Shown: positions 35,179 to 44,078 of the stretch, piece after piece
Layout: each line of letters starts with the position of its first letter
Numbering within the stretch: position 1 is the first letter of the stretch
From: Enterococcus larvae
GTDB taxonomy: Bacteria; Bacillota; Bacilli; Lactobacillales; Enterococcaceae
Direction: 5' to 3'
NCBI RefSeq assembly: GCF_017830045.1
Contig: NZ_JAEDXU010000006.1
Coordinates: 62,001 to 126,000, forward strand
Length of the DNA stretch: 64,000 nucleotides
Translations under genes and position numbers: made by a program
Notes under the pieces: generated by a model
Database searches by the model: none
What the model was told of the DNA's origin: nothing
The model's input: only the letters and a program-made list of their open reading frames with translations

Positions 35179-36114
35179 TTATTTGCCGATAACTGTCGTC
35201 CCTGCACCATCACTGATATTTTTTAGATTTTCGATCGATGTAATGACCGCTTTCCGATTTGCATGATTTTCCACAAAGGATACCGCAGCTTCGATCTTCG
35301 GCAACATGCTTCCTGCAGCAAAATGCCCTTCGTTGATGTATCCCTCCGCTTCAGCAACGGTGATTTCTTCTAATGCTTTTTGATTCGGCTGATTATAGTT
35401 GATATAGATATTATCGACACCGGTTAAAATGATCAATCGATCTGCTTCGACGGCTTCCGCCAATACCTTGGCAGAAAAATCCTTGTCATTTACCGCTTCT
35501 ACACCTATCAATTGATTGCCATTTCTAATGACTGGTACGCCTCCTCCCCCAGCACAGATCGTCAATATTCCTGCATTGACCAGCGCTTGAACCGCTTCCT
35601 TCTCTACGATTTCTTGTGGAATAGGAGAAGCAACAACCTTACGATATCCTCTACCGGCGTCTTCTTTAAAAATAGAACCGTCCTTTTCAGACTCGATTCC
35701 AGCTTCTTCTTTACTATAAAACGGACCAATTGGCTTTGTCGGTTCCTGAAAAGATGGGTCTGCTTCATCTACTCTGATCTGTGTCACAATCGAGACGACC
35801 GATTTTGCGACAGCTCGTTTGGCAAACTCGTTGATCAGCGCATTCTGGAGCCAGTACCCAATACTCCCCTGTGTCATGGCGACACAGGAATCCAACTTCA
35901 TCGCAGGATTTTTTTCATCTTCCCCGGCTTTTTGCTGAAGCAGCAAGTTGCCTACTTGGGGACCATTGCCATGACAAACAATGACCTCTTCCCCATTTTC
36001 TACAAAATCGACAATTGACTTCGCTGCATGCTTTATTACTGCTTTTTGCCCTTCATCGGTCGGATCTGTTTCCAGAATCGCATTTCCTCCCAAGGCGATA
36101 ACATTCAAACTCAT
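35179..36114 (-). CDS. arcC: Carbamate kinase
   Basis: Makes ATP from carbamoyl phosphate and ADP, releasing carbamate (NH3 and CO2). The N-terminus LNVIALGGNAILETDPTDEGQ, CHGNGPQVGNLLLQ, SIGYWLQNAL and ICAGGGGVPVI are diagnostic; length 311 is normal. AAAGGAG precedes the ATG. No arginine deiminase or ornithine transcarbamylase gene is adjacent; the neighbours are FdrA/AllH-type genes, so the carbamoyl phosphate here probably comes from an oxamate transcarbamylase-type reaction. Confidence 0.94.
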   Translation of the reverse strand: MSLNVIALGGNAILETDPTDEGQKAVIKHAAKSIVDFVENGEEVIVCHGNGPQVGNLLLQQKAGEDEKNPAMKLDSCVAMTQGSIGYWLQNALINEFAKRAVAKSVVSIVTQIRVDEADPSFQEPTKPIGPFYSKEEAGIESEKDGSIFKEDAGRGYRKVVASPIPQEIVEKEAVQALVNAGILTICAGGGGVPVIRNGNQLIGVEAVNDKDFSAKVLAEAVEADRLIILTGVDNIYINYNQPNQKALEEITVAEAEGYINEGHFAAGSMLPKIEAAVSFVENHANRKAVITSIENLKNISDGAGTTVIGK

Positions 36115-36140
36115 AGAAAAACTCCTTTTTTATTTTGTTT

Positions 36141-36263
36141 AAGAAAAGCGGAGCAGGCTAGCCAGCTTCAGAGCAATATAGAAGCTTGACATACTGATGC
36201 TCTTTATCAGCATTGGACAGCTATCTTATTGTTGAGAACGTTAGTCTGTGAAGCTGGATAATC
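36141..36263 (+). repeat. Hairpin repeat, copy 5 (distant copy)
   Basis: The same element as at 7.4-7.8 kb: left end aagaaaagcgga, right end gaagctggataat. Arms are outer caggcta/tagtctg (one G-T pair), middle caata/tattg and apical ctgat-GCTCTTT-atcag. It lies between the MFS gene and arcC, with arcC transcribed in the opposite orientation to the element. Confidence 0.85.
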
Positions 36264-36301
36264 AAGAAAGGTAGACGAGCTCAGCTCGCACCCAAACGTC
36301 A

Positions 36302-37537
36302 CTACTGCTCTTTCAATGGTTTGACTTTAGCCAGTACAGCAAAGGCCAGCAATCCAAGAATCAAGAGAACACAGGACAGGTAGAAACCAATTTGCATCGA
36401 CCCAACAGAGTCTGCCAGATAACCTGTGACATATGGTGCCAGAATAGAACCAGACATTCCGATAAAGTTATATGCACTTAGCGTTGTTCCCAATGCTCCT
36501 GCTGGTGCATTCTTAGTAACGAATGTCACTAGGATTGGATCAAGCGCCAATTTCCCAGTCAATCCATAAAGGATCAGTACAGCAATCAGTAATGTCCGAT
36601 CCGTAACAAATGCAATAGAGAAAACTGATAATACTGCTAAAGGAACTAATGTGTATACCAATCGTTTGGTTGCCCCAGTCTTATCATTCAAACGAGCGAA
36701 GATCAATGCGCCCGGAATAGACGCCCATGGTACAAGAGAAGAGATGAAACCGACACTTGCACCTTCAAAACCACGTTCCGCAATCAGAAACTGCGGCAGC
36801 CATGTAATGATCACAAAGTTGGCATAAATACTGGTAAAACATAGAATAAAGGCTGCCAATAAATTTTTATTAGAGAATATCGACTTCAATGAAATCTTCT
36901 CTTTTACTCCATTTTCAGCATGCTTTTGGCCTTCATCTTCCGGACGAATCACTTTTTCCTTCAAAACTGTATAGAATAGAATCCCTACGATCAATGTTGG
37001 AATTGCCATGATAAAGAACGGCTTGCTCCAATGCTCCCCATTTTCCAAAACCAATTTACTTGAAAGCAAGTATCCGCCTGATGTACCAAAGGCCATCCCG
37101 CTGTTGATGATTGCATTTCCTAATGTTCGTTTGTTTGTAGGAATTGCTTCTGTCGACAACGCATATTGCGGGCCATAGTACGCCCCTTGACCGATACCGG
37201 CGAACGCACGGATCATCAAGAACATGATGAATGTCGTTGCAAGTCCACTTAAATAAGTCATAGCAGCTAGCACCACGAAACCGATAGCAATAACTAACTT
37301 ACGACCGATTTTGTCTCCAATCATCCCGAAAGGAATCTGTGCAATCGCATAGGTCAGGAAGAACATACTGTTCGCTAACCCCAGTTGTGTGTTGCTTAAA
37401 CCAAATTGCTCGCCGACGACTCCCATGATCGGATTAAAAATTGTCCGTGTCGCATACATCAATATCCAACCGACAAAGAAAATGGCGACAACTTTTTTCC
37501 AGTAATGATCGTTTACTTTTACTGCTGTATTCTCCAT
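36302..37537 (-). CDS. Major facilitator superfamily transporter
   Basis: Twelve predicted membrane helices in 411 residues, with the MFS loop motif GMIGDKIGRKLVIAIG at about residues 72-87 and a central loop (about 200-225) rich in charge. It resembles organic-anion or sugar-phosphate MFS carriers. AGGAG precedes the ATG. Position between the AllH-like gene and arcC suggests it imports the substrate of this pathway, for example a ureido acid such as oxalurate. Confidence 0.87.
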   Translation of the reverse strand: MENTAVKVNDHYWKKVVAIFFVGWILMYATRTIFNPIMGVVGEQFGLSNTQLGLANSMFFLTYAIAQIPFGMIGDKIGRKLVIAIGFVVLAAMTYLSGLATTFIMFLMIRAFAGIGQGAYYGPQYALSTEAIPTNKRTLGNAIINSGMAFGTSGGYLLSSKLVLENGEHWSKPFFIMAIPTLIVGILFYTVLKEKVIRPEDEGQKHAENGVKEKISLKSIFSNKNLLAAFILCFTSIYANFVIITWLPQFLIAERGFEGASVGFISSLVPWASIPGALIFARLNDKTGATKRLVYTLVPLAVLSVFSIAFVTDRTLLIAVLILYGLTGKLALDPILVTFVTKNAPAGALGTTLSAYNFIGMSGSILAPYVTGYLADSVGSMQIGFYLSCVLLILGLLAFAVLAKVKPLKEQ

Positions 37538-37616
37538 AATTTCTCCTCATTTCCATATGAATCCCACGAAATAATCTATGCCGCAAGGAGCATCACTCTC
37601 GCATATTTCATCGTGT

Positions 37617-38444
37617 TCATCTATTGTTTATTTTTTGAAGTCCCAGTAATAACCCAAAACACAAATCTGTTCCTGATGAATGACCAATTTCTCTGATTCT
37701 CTCAACCGCACTTTCCAGTACTTCTATACTCTCCTGATTCTGTAAGTCTAAAAATAATTGATAAACTAATGAGTTCACATAACCATGGATAGAACTAATA
37801 ATGTAGGCGTTACTGATATCAGTTGTCGACAGTTCATGATTGGTGAGGGCTGAAGCCAAGACTTCAGCCTGCGGATCACCAACCAAATATAGAATAGAAA
37901 GATAAGCCGTTAAGATATCATCACCGCTAGGGGTCAACCCTTTCCCGCGTCCAATCAAATAGGTCAATACCTCTTGCCAATCAGCGGATGAACACATCCC
38001 CTCAGCATGACGAAGCCAACCAAAAACTTCCATTGCTTTAGAATCATACTCTAAGCCGATCGTTTTTTCTAAATGACAGGCTTCAAGCATCTTTGTCAAT
38101 TGGGATAGTTGGGTTTGTTGAATCGTGAAGCAGGTGATGTTCAGGGAGACGACCTCCACTTCGCTCAACGAAATCGATCTGACACCTGTCAAACTATAGA
38201 CAGACAATTCCTCATTGACGATTTTTACAATATTTCCCTGTTGTATATAGGGATAAACTTCCTGAAATAGAAAATCAGGTATATAGATACCAAAGCCGGA
38301 CAGATAATCTGGATAACTCGAGATATTGATCAGCTGTCCACTGACTTTGATATTGAAGGAATGCTGAAATACACTGTGCACTTTGCCCATTTTTCCAAAC
38401 CGATCAATCGGAAAGATTCCTTCACTGATTCGTATCTTAGTCAT
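37617..38444 (-). CDS. DUF2877/AllH-like protein
   Basis: A protein of 275 residues with the DUF2877 signature GKGLTPSGDDILTAYLS at about 157-173. In E. coli the equivalent YlbF/AllH works with FdrA (AllF) and YlbE (AllG) as oxamate carbamoyltransferase. The ATG at 38444 overlaps the stop of the upstream fused gene (ATGACTAA), so translation is coupled; a longer TTG start at 38492 would overlap the fused gene by more than 50 bases and has no ribosome binding site. Confidence 0.82.
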   Translation of the reverse strand: MTKIRISEGIFPIDRFGKMGKVHSVFQHSFNIKVSGQLINISSYPDYLSGFGIYIPDFLFQEVYPYIQQGNIVKIVNEELSVYSLTGVRSISLSEVEVVSLNITCFTIQQTQLSQLTKMLEACHLEKTIGLEYDSKAMEVFGWLRHAEGMCSSADWQEVLTYLIGRGKGLTPSGDDILTAYLSILYLVGDPQAEVLASALTNHELSTTDISNAYIISSIHGYVNSLVYQLFLDLQNQESIEVLESAVERIREIGHSSGTDLCFGLLLGLQKINNR

Positions 38445-41400
38445 CAATTCGGATGCCCAGCGCTTCAGCGTAGGCTTCCAGAGCTTTTTCAAAACAGCCC
38501 AGCGGTGCTCTTACCGTACCAGCACCCACTTGACCAACTCCGGCTTTTTTATGGGCGATCCCTGTATTGATGATCGGTGTGATTCCTGTCTCAACAACCT
38601 TACGAATATCAATACCCAGACATGCACCTTGAAAATCCCAGGTTGGGATCGTGAAGGTCGGATTATGTCCGGCACAGATTGCAGCCATTTCATTTGAGAT
38701 TTCCAATGCATCCTGAAAACCGCCCGCTCCGACGAAACGTGTGACTCCCGGTGCAGCTACCATCGCCATCGCACCTACTCCAACCGTTTCTGTGATGGCA
38801 CTGTCGCCAATGTCCGGATTCCCATCCGCTTCAGTAAACCCTGTGAAATATAAACCCTTTGGTGTATTTACCGGAGCAGTATACCAACGGTCACCGGTTT
38901 CTGCGATTCGTACACCAAAATCAACACCATTACGTGTCATGGTTGTGACGATCGTTCCCTTCGTTCCCTGTCTTGCTGTATCAACGATTGCCTTTCCAGT
39001 AGCCATCATGATATTCAAGAAGAACTGATCTGTATCTGCCAGGAACTTGATAACATCATATTTCTGCTGTTCATCGATGCTTAGCTCGATGATCAATGGT
39101 GAGATTTCTTTCAGGAAATTCAGAGATGCTGCGATGTTTCGTTGATGGAATTCATCCCCCATTGTGATTGAACGTGCAATCAATACATTCAGATTGATGC
39201 CTTCTTCCGTTTTTTTCAACGCTTGAGCAATCGTTGGTCCTAAAACATCACGCATCCATGCCAGACGTGTAACAACCTCCTCAGAGTAAGCGCCAAATCT
39301 CAGCACTTTCCCGATACCTTCATTCATTGTGCAGTAAGCTTTTGCGCCATCCAAGCGATTTTCAACGACCAGTACCGGCATATTTGCAGAGGTGATTCCC
39401 CCCATTGGTCCTACTGCATGTACATGATGACATGGGATGAAACGAACCTCTCCGGCTTCCAGCATCTTCTTGACGTCCACTTCATTATCTCCCCAGCCTT
39501 CAAATAGCGCTGCACCGATACAAGAGCCCTTCATCGGTCCAGTCATCTCTTCGTAACGAATCGGAGGTCCGGCATGAAGCAATGTCTTCTGTGTTTCATT
39601 TAATTCCGGAATAACACTTTTCGCAGGAACGACATCGACAAGAAACGGCTGTGCATTTTTGATTTTATCTGTGACCTTTTGATTTTCCTGCTCGATTTCT
39701 TCTGAGTAATTATCCAGTTCATTCAAGAGCTTGATCATTCGCTTGTTGCCGCCCGCACGAGGCTTCCAATTGAACTGCTCAGACTTCCCGCCAAATTCCT
39801 GAATCGATTCATTAAAGCTTTGAAGTCCAACATTGATGATTCGCGGCTTCGTATTCAATAGATCCATTACTTTGTCGCTGACCTGTGGAATTTCTACCGT
39901 CTCCCCTTGATATGGAATTTGTTTTTTATCCACTTCTTTCAAATCGATTCCTTTCAGCATCAATGCCAACTGGACAGCTTTAGCATTACTTTCCTGTACA
40001 AACACTCCATTTTCTTCCAACAATTGAACCGTTGCTTCATAATTCTGAGGATCTTTTGTTGTCCCAACAACAGTTGCCACAAAGTATAATTCTCGACCCT
40101 CCGCCTTCGCTTTCGCCTGTTCTTCCTGAATAGCAGGAAGCAGAGCTCTCGCCATATCCGGATGTGCGCCATATCCGAGAACAACATCAAGAAGGATCAC
40201 ACCCGTCTGTGGATTTTGTCCATATTCATGAATTTTACTGATTCGTACATCCGGATCGATCATTGGATGGGGTTTCCCTTGTGTATAGATATCATCGCCT
40301 AAATCGATCACATCATAGCCATGTGACTGCAAAATGTATCCTTCTTTTTTAATCAGCCCTTCCAGATTCAATGCTTCTGAAATCAACATCCCTGCCTCTG
40401 CAGCTAGTGTGCCTCCGGAATACAGCCCCTTCACAACCTTGTCCTCTGATAATATCGGAACAGCTGGTTTTACGATCGCCTCCTGATAATTTTCCTGAAC
40501 TGCTTCATCATTTGCCAATGCCACAGCAATTTTCGCTGTTTCTTCTAGCGTATGTGCAAGATAGACTTTCCCCTCATGCTCTGTGGGCTTTTCACCAAGG
40601 AAAATTGCAACGACAGGCTTGGAAACACTTTGAAGCAATTGCACTACTTCATCACGAACCGCTTTTGCCGGCGGTTTGGAAATGACACAAATCACATCGG
40701 TCGGTTCATGATTTTCCAAAGCAACAATGGCATCCTTCACAGTGACCGCGCCAACTTTATCACTCAAATCACGACCACCAGTACCGATTGCATGAACTAC
40801 ACCGCCGCCCAAACGATCGATGATTGTCGTCACTTCCTGAATCCCAGTGCCTGAAGCACCAACTACACCGATATTTCCCGGACTGATTACATTAGTAAAG
40901 GCAATCGGGATACTGGAAAGAATTCCTGTCCCGCAATCAGGTCCCATCATCAGCAAGCCTTTTTCATGGGCAAGCTTTTTCAAGCGCACCTCATCCTCAA
41001 GCGCTACATTATCTGTAAAAGAAAACACATGTAAATCATTGTTCAAGGCTTTTTCCATTTCAGGTGCACCGTATTCTCCCGGTATACTGAATAATGCTAC
41101 ATTGGCATCCGGCAAACGCTCAAGAGCCTCCTGCCATGATGTAGATACACTTTGCTTCTCACTACTTCCTTTCGCCGACAAATCATCAAGGAACGCATGA
41201 ACAGCCGGCAGCACCAGATCCATGATTTCCTCCTGATCACTGTCTACAACAATCATTAAATCATTTGGTGACGCAGAAGCCGCCTCCTTCGTTAAAAGAT
41301 CCGTATTTTGAAGTATATCCTTATTGGCATCAGTTCCCATCATGATTTGACTCATCGTCACTTCATCAAGCGCATTGATGCTGTTGGTCAGCAACATCAA

Positions 41401-41448
41401 ATTAATCGAATCCTGATAATTATTTTTTAAAATAACTGTCTTTAGCAT
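38437..41448 (-). CDS. FdrA-DUF1116 fusion (AllF-AllG-like oxamate carbamoyltransferase subunit)
   Basis: A protein of 1003 residues that joins two E. coli-type subunits. Residues about 1-510 match FdrA, a succinyl-CoA-synthetase-like protein (MMGPDCGTGI, IGVVGASGTGIQEVT, AIGTGGRDLSDKVGA). About 540-1000 match DUF1116 (YlbE/AllG): PCHHVHAVGPMGGITSANMP, ENRLDGAKAYCTMNEG and FVGAGGFQDALE. The summed lengths of the two E. coli proteins are close to this size. AGGAGG precedes the ATG. With the AllH-like gene and arcC it should convert carbamoyl-oxamate (oxalurate) and phosphate to oxamate and carbamoyl phosphate, then ATP. The substrate is inferred from the E. coli system. Confidence 0.85.
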   Translation of the reverse strand: MLKTVILKNNYQDSINLMLLTNSINALDEVTMSQIMMGTDANKDILQNTDLLTKEAASASPNDLMIVVDSDQEEIMDLVLPAVHAFLDDLSAKGSSEKQSVSTSWQEALERLPDANVALFSIPGEYGAPEMEKALNNDLHVFSFTDNVALEDEVRLKKLAHEKGLLMMGPDCGTGILSSIPIAFTNVISPGNIGVVGASGTGIQEVTTIIDRLGGGVVHAIGTGGRDLSDKVGAVTVKDAIVALENHEPTDVICVISKPPAKAVRDEVVQLLQSVSKPVVAIFLGEKPTEHEGKVYLAHTLEETAKIAVALANDEAVQENYQEAIVKPAVPILSEDKVVKGLYSGGTLAAEAGMLISEALNLEGLIKKEGYILQSHGYDVIDLGDDIYTQGKPHPMIDPDVRISKIHEYGQNPQTGVILLDVVLGYGAHPDMARALLPAIQEEQAKAKAEGRELYFVATVVGTTKDPQNYEATVQLLEENGVFVQESNAKAVQLALMLKGIDLKEVDKKQIPYQGETVEIPQVSDKVMDLLNTKPRIINVGLQSFNESIQEFGGKSEQFNWKPRAGGNKRMIKLLNELDNYSEEIEQENQKVTDKIKNAQPFLVDVVPAKSVIPELNETQKTLLHAGPPIRYEEMTGPMKGSCIGAALFEGWGDNEVDVKKMLEAGEVRFIPCHHVHAVGPMGGITSANMPVLVVENRLDGAKAYCTMNEGIGKVLRFGAYSEEVVTRLAWMRDVLGPTIAQALKKTEEGINLNVLIARSITMGDEFHQRNIAASLNFLKEISPLIIELSIDEQQKYDVIKFLADTDQFFLNIMMATGKAIVDTARQGTKGTIVTTMTRNGVDFGVRIAETGDRWYTAPVNTPKGLYFTGFTEADGNPDIGDSAITETVGVGAMAMVAAPGVTRFVGAGGFQDALEISNEMAAICAGHNPTFTIPTWDFQGACLGIDIRKVVETGITPIINTGIAHKKAGVGQVGAGTVRAPLGCFEKALEAYAEALGIRIDD

Positions 41449-41567
41449 CGTTATCCTCCTCTATTTTTCTTTACACTCATATTCTAAAACTTGTTGTTTG
41501 CGTTTACATTAGATGATATTCTAAAATAGAGAAGGTGTTTTTATCCAAATAGCGCAAAAAGGAGAAA

Positions 41568-43136
41568 ATGATGAGAATAAAAGAATTGATGTCCCTTGAG
41601 ATTTTTAAAACCAGTAAATTATTGACTGGGGAGATTGGCTTGGAAAATGAGGTTGACTCAGCGATGGTCTTGGAAGCCATCGATATTGAAAAATGGAGCA
41701 AGCAGAATCAGCTGATCCTCACTTCTTTCTATGCCTTCAATAACCTTGAAGAAAAAGAGCTGACTGATTTTTTTGAAAAAATGCACAACATCGGAATCAG
41801 CGGACTGGTTGTAAAAATGGATCGATTGATCAAAATGATTCCTGAATGGCTGATCGATCTCTGCTTTGAGTTTCAAATCCCTTTGATCAAGGTTGAACAG
41901 GACCTGACCTATGAAAAAATCATGCTGGCAATCTATGAACCAATGCTCAACTACCAGTCCCATGTTCTACGGACTTATTATGATGTTCGACAACGGTTTA
42001 CAAAGATCGAGCGAAATCTCTCCTCCTTCGACCAAATCATGCGTGAATTTCATCTGCTGATCAAAAAAGACTGCGCCTTAAAAATTCCTGATCGCGGAAT
42101 CAATATTACTTATGGTACACTCAACGAGGAGTTGGTTGTAACACGTCAGACCACAATGAAAAATACTGAATTTACTAAAAATCATTATGAGCTGCTGACA
42201 TTGTTTTCCCAAAAGAGCGCACAGGAAATCACTGCTTTGAAAGCTGAAATCCTCAATCAATACACAGATAAATGTATTCTGCTAGTTTATCAAACCGATG
42301 CAGATTTCAAAGAGACCGACTTGATGATCATTGAAAATGCGATCGATATTTTACAAGAAAAACTTCAAATGGAGTACCTAATCAAAAAAGACCGATTTAC
42401 ACGACTGAACAATTTGGCAGATGCAATCCTACAGAATACACCGGGAAATTTGGACGAGCTGAACAGCCTGCTGAATGAGGCTGACATGAACAGTTATCCC
42501 TATTATCAAGGAGTCGCCTTCTCAACCAACACATTGACCAGCAAGCTGCTGCAAAAGGAAATTCGTAATTCCTTGAGGACATTGAAGGAGCATGTGATTT
42601 TCTTTGAGCACCACAACTATCTGGTGCTGCTTTATAATCTGGCTTCCCCTGAACAGGCGATTCAAAAAAATGAGTTGAAGCGCATGTTTAAAGATGTGTT
42701 TGACGAATATGAAGAGCTGACCTTTGCTGTCAGTTCGGTTAAAAAGAAAGAAGAGCTGAAGGCTGTATTGATTGAATGTCTTGACACGATTCGCTTCAAT
42801 CAGGCCTTTTACATCGATCAGGTCGTGACAGTTTCTGAGCTGGGGATATTTCGCTATTTCATGGATGACAATCAATTAGAGGCAATTGAAAAACTGATTC
42901 CTTCTAAGCTGGTTGCTTTAAGCCTTGAGAATTACGATCTTTTTGAAACACTCTATACCTTCTTTAAAAGTAATCGCAACTATAAAAAAACAGCAGAAAC
43001 CATGTTTCTGCATTCCAAAACGATTCGTTATCGTTTAAACAAAATAGAAGATTATCTGGAAATCGATCTGACAAATCCCACACAGGTTCTGAACTTTGAA
43101 ATAGGAGCCTATCTATTGAAAATGAAAAAGTCGTAA
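41568..43136 (+). CDS. PucR family transcriptional regulator
   Basis: A protein of 522 residues with an N-terminal PucR domain (MRIKELMSLEIFKTSKLLTGEIGLENEV onward, about 1-120) and a C-terminal helix-turn-helix of the PucR/CdaR kind (NRNYKKTAETMFLHSKTIRYRLNKIE, about 466-491). It is divergent from the fused FdrA-DUF1116 gene over 119 bases, so it probably controls that operon. PucR proteins commonly sense purine-breakdown intermediates such as allantoin, which agrees with an oxalurate-type pathway. Two start codons, 41568 and 41571, share the same AGGAG. Confidence 0.9.
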   Translation: MMRIKELMSLEIFKTSKLLTGEIGLENEVDSAMVLEAIDIEKWSKQNQLILTSFYAFNNLEEKELTDFFEKMHNIGISGLVVKMDRLIKMIPEWLIDLCFEFQIPLIKVEQDLTYEKIMLAIYEPMLNYQSHVLRTYYDVRQRFTKIERNLSSFDQIMREFHLLIKKDCALKIPDRGINITYGTLNEELVVTRQTTMKNTEFTKNHYELLTLFSQKSAQEITALKAEILNQYTDKCILLVYQTDADFKETDLMIIENAIDILQEKLQMEYLIKKDRFTRLNNLADAILQNTPGNLDELNSLLNEADMNSYPYYQGVAFSTNTLTSKLLQKEIRNSLRTLKEHVIFFEHHNYLVLLYNLASPEQAIQKNELKRMFKDVFDEYEELTFAVSSVKKKEELKAVLIECLDTIRFNQAFYIDQVVTVSELGIFRYFMDDNQLEAIEKLIPSKLVALSLENYDLFETLYTFFKSNRNYKKTAETMFLHSKTIRYRLNKIEDYLEIDLTNPTQVLNFEIGAYLLKMKKS

Positions 43137-43192
43137 AGATACCTCTGGGAACAATCAAACAACTCTAACAAAACTATAAAGGAGACTGCATC

Positions 43193-43999
43193 ATGTCGGA
43201 AAAAATACAACTCACTACAGGCGAAACGATTGAGCTGTTTCATGCAAATGTATTGGTCAAGAAATACATGATTTATTTTCATGGCGGAGGTCTCGTTTAC
43301 GGCAGTAAAAACGACTTGCCAAAGGAATTGAAACAGCTGTTTTTGGATAAAGGATATACGGTGATCACGATGGACTACCTGTTAACACCAAACAATACCT
43401 TAACAGAACTTTTCTCAGCATTAGTCCAAACCTTCCATGCTATCTGTGATCAGATTGAGCACGCCCCCTTCAGCTTTTGCGGACGTTCTGCCGGTAGTTA
43501 TCTTATGCTGCTTTTGACTAGATACTTAATAGAGAACGAACCAGAAGAACAACCAGAGCAGCTGATCAATTTTTACGGTTATACAGATTTATCATTTATT
43601 ACAAGCGAAAGAAAATTAGTTGATATCCCTGTTACAGAAAAGGAAATTCAGGCAATCGATACTACCTCTCCAGTTTGGGACGATCCTTTGCTGCAGCGTT
43701 ACCTGTTATATATCTACGCTGTACAACATCAAAAGTTGGCAAGCTACTACGGGATAACAGAACAGACAAGTGCAGACTTCACAATAACTGAGACGCAGAG
43801 ACAGCCATTCCCGCCTATCTTCAGCACAGCCAGTACTGCGGATCAAGAGGTTCCTTTTCATTATAGTAAGGCTTTGATTCGGAAGAATACTCGTGACATG
43901 TTTGTCCCTGTGTACTATCTAAAACACGATTTCTTAAAGGAGACGCAGGACGATCAGGTCCTCAAGGTTTTTGGAAAGCTGGCAGATTGGCTAGTATAG
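43193..43999 (+). CDS. Alpha/beta hydrolase
   Basis: A serine hydrolase of 268 residues. The oxyanion-hole motif HGGGL is at about residues 30-34, and the nucleophile elbow GRSAGS is at about 97-102, giving Ser99. The fold resembles the esterase/lipase or kynurenine-formamidase-like group. AAGGAGA precedes the ATG. It lies 56 bases after pucR, probably in the same transcript. Whether it acts in the pathway (for example hydrolysing a ureide or ester precursor) is unknown. Confidence 0.8.
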   Translation: MSEKIQLTTGETIELFHANVLVKKYMIYFHGGGLVYGSKNDLPKELKQLFLDKGYTVITMDYLLTPNNTLTELFSALVQTFHAICDQIEHAPFSFCGRSAGSYLMLLLTRYLIENEPEEQPEQLINFYGYTDLSFITSERKLVDIPVTEKEIQAIDTTSPVWDDPLLQRYLLYIYAVQHQKLASYYGITEQTSADFTITETQRQPFPPIFSTASTADQEVPFHYSKALIRKNTRDMFVPVYYLKHDFLKETQDDQVLKVFGKLADWLV

Positions 44000-44054
44000 A
44001 AAAACCCCTCTTTCCACGACAGATCAGCTCTGCATCGGAAAGAGGGATTTTTAT
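44000..44054. terminator. Terminator between the hydrolase and the coiled-coil gene
   Basis: Arms cctctttcc and ggaaagagg around a long loop, with A-run and T-run flanks; serves both convergent genes. Confidence 0.8.
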
Positions 44055-44078
44055 TTATTCTTTTTGTTGTAGTCAAAA

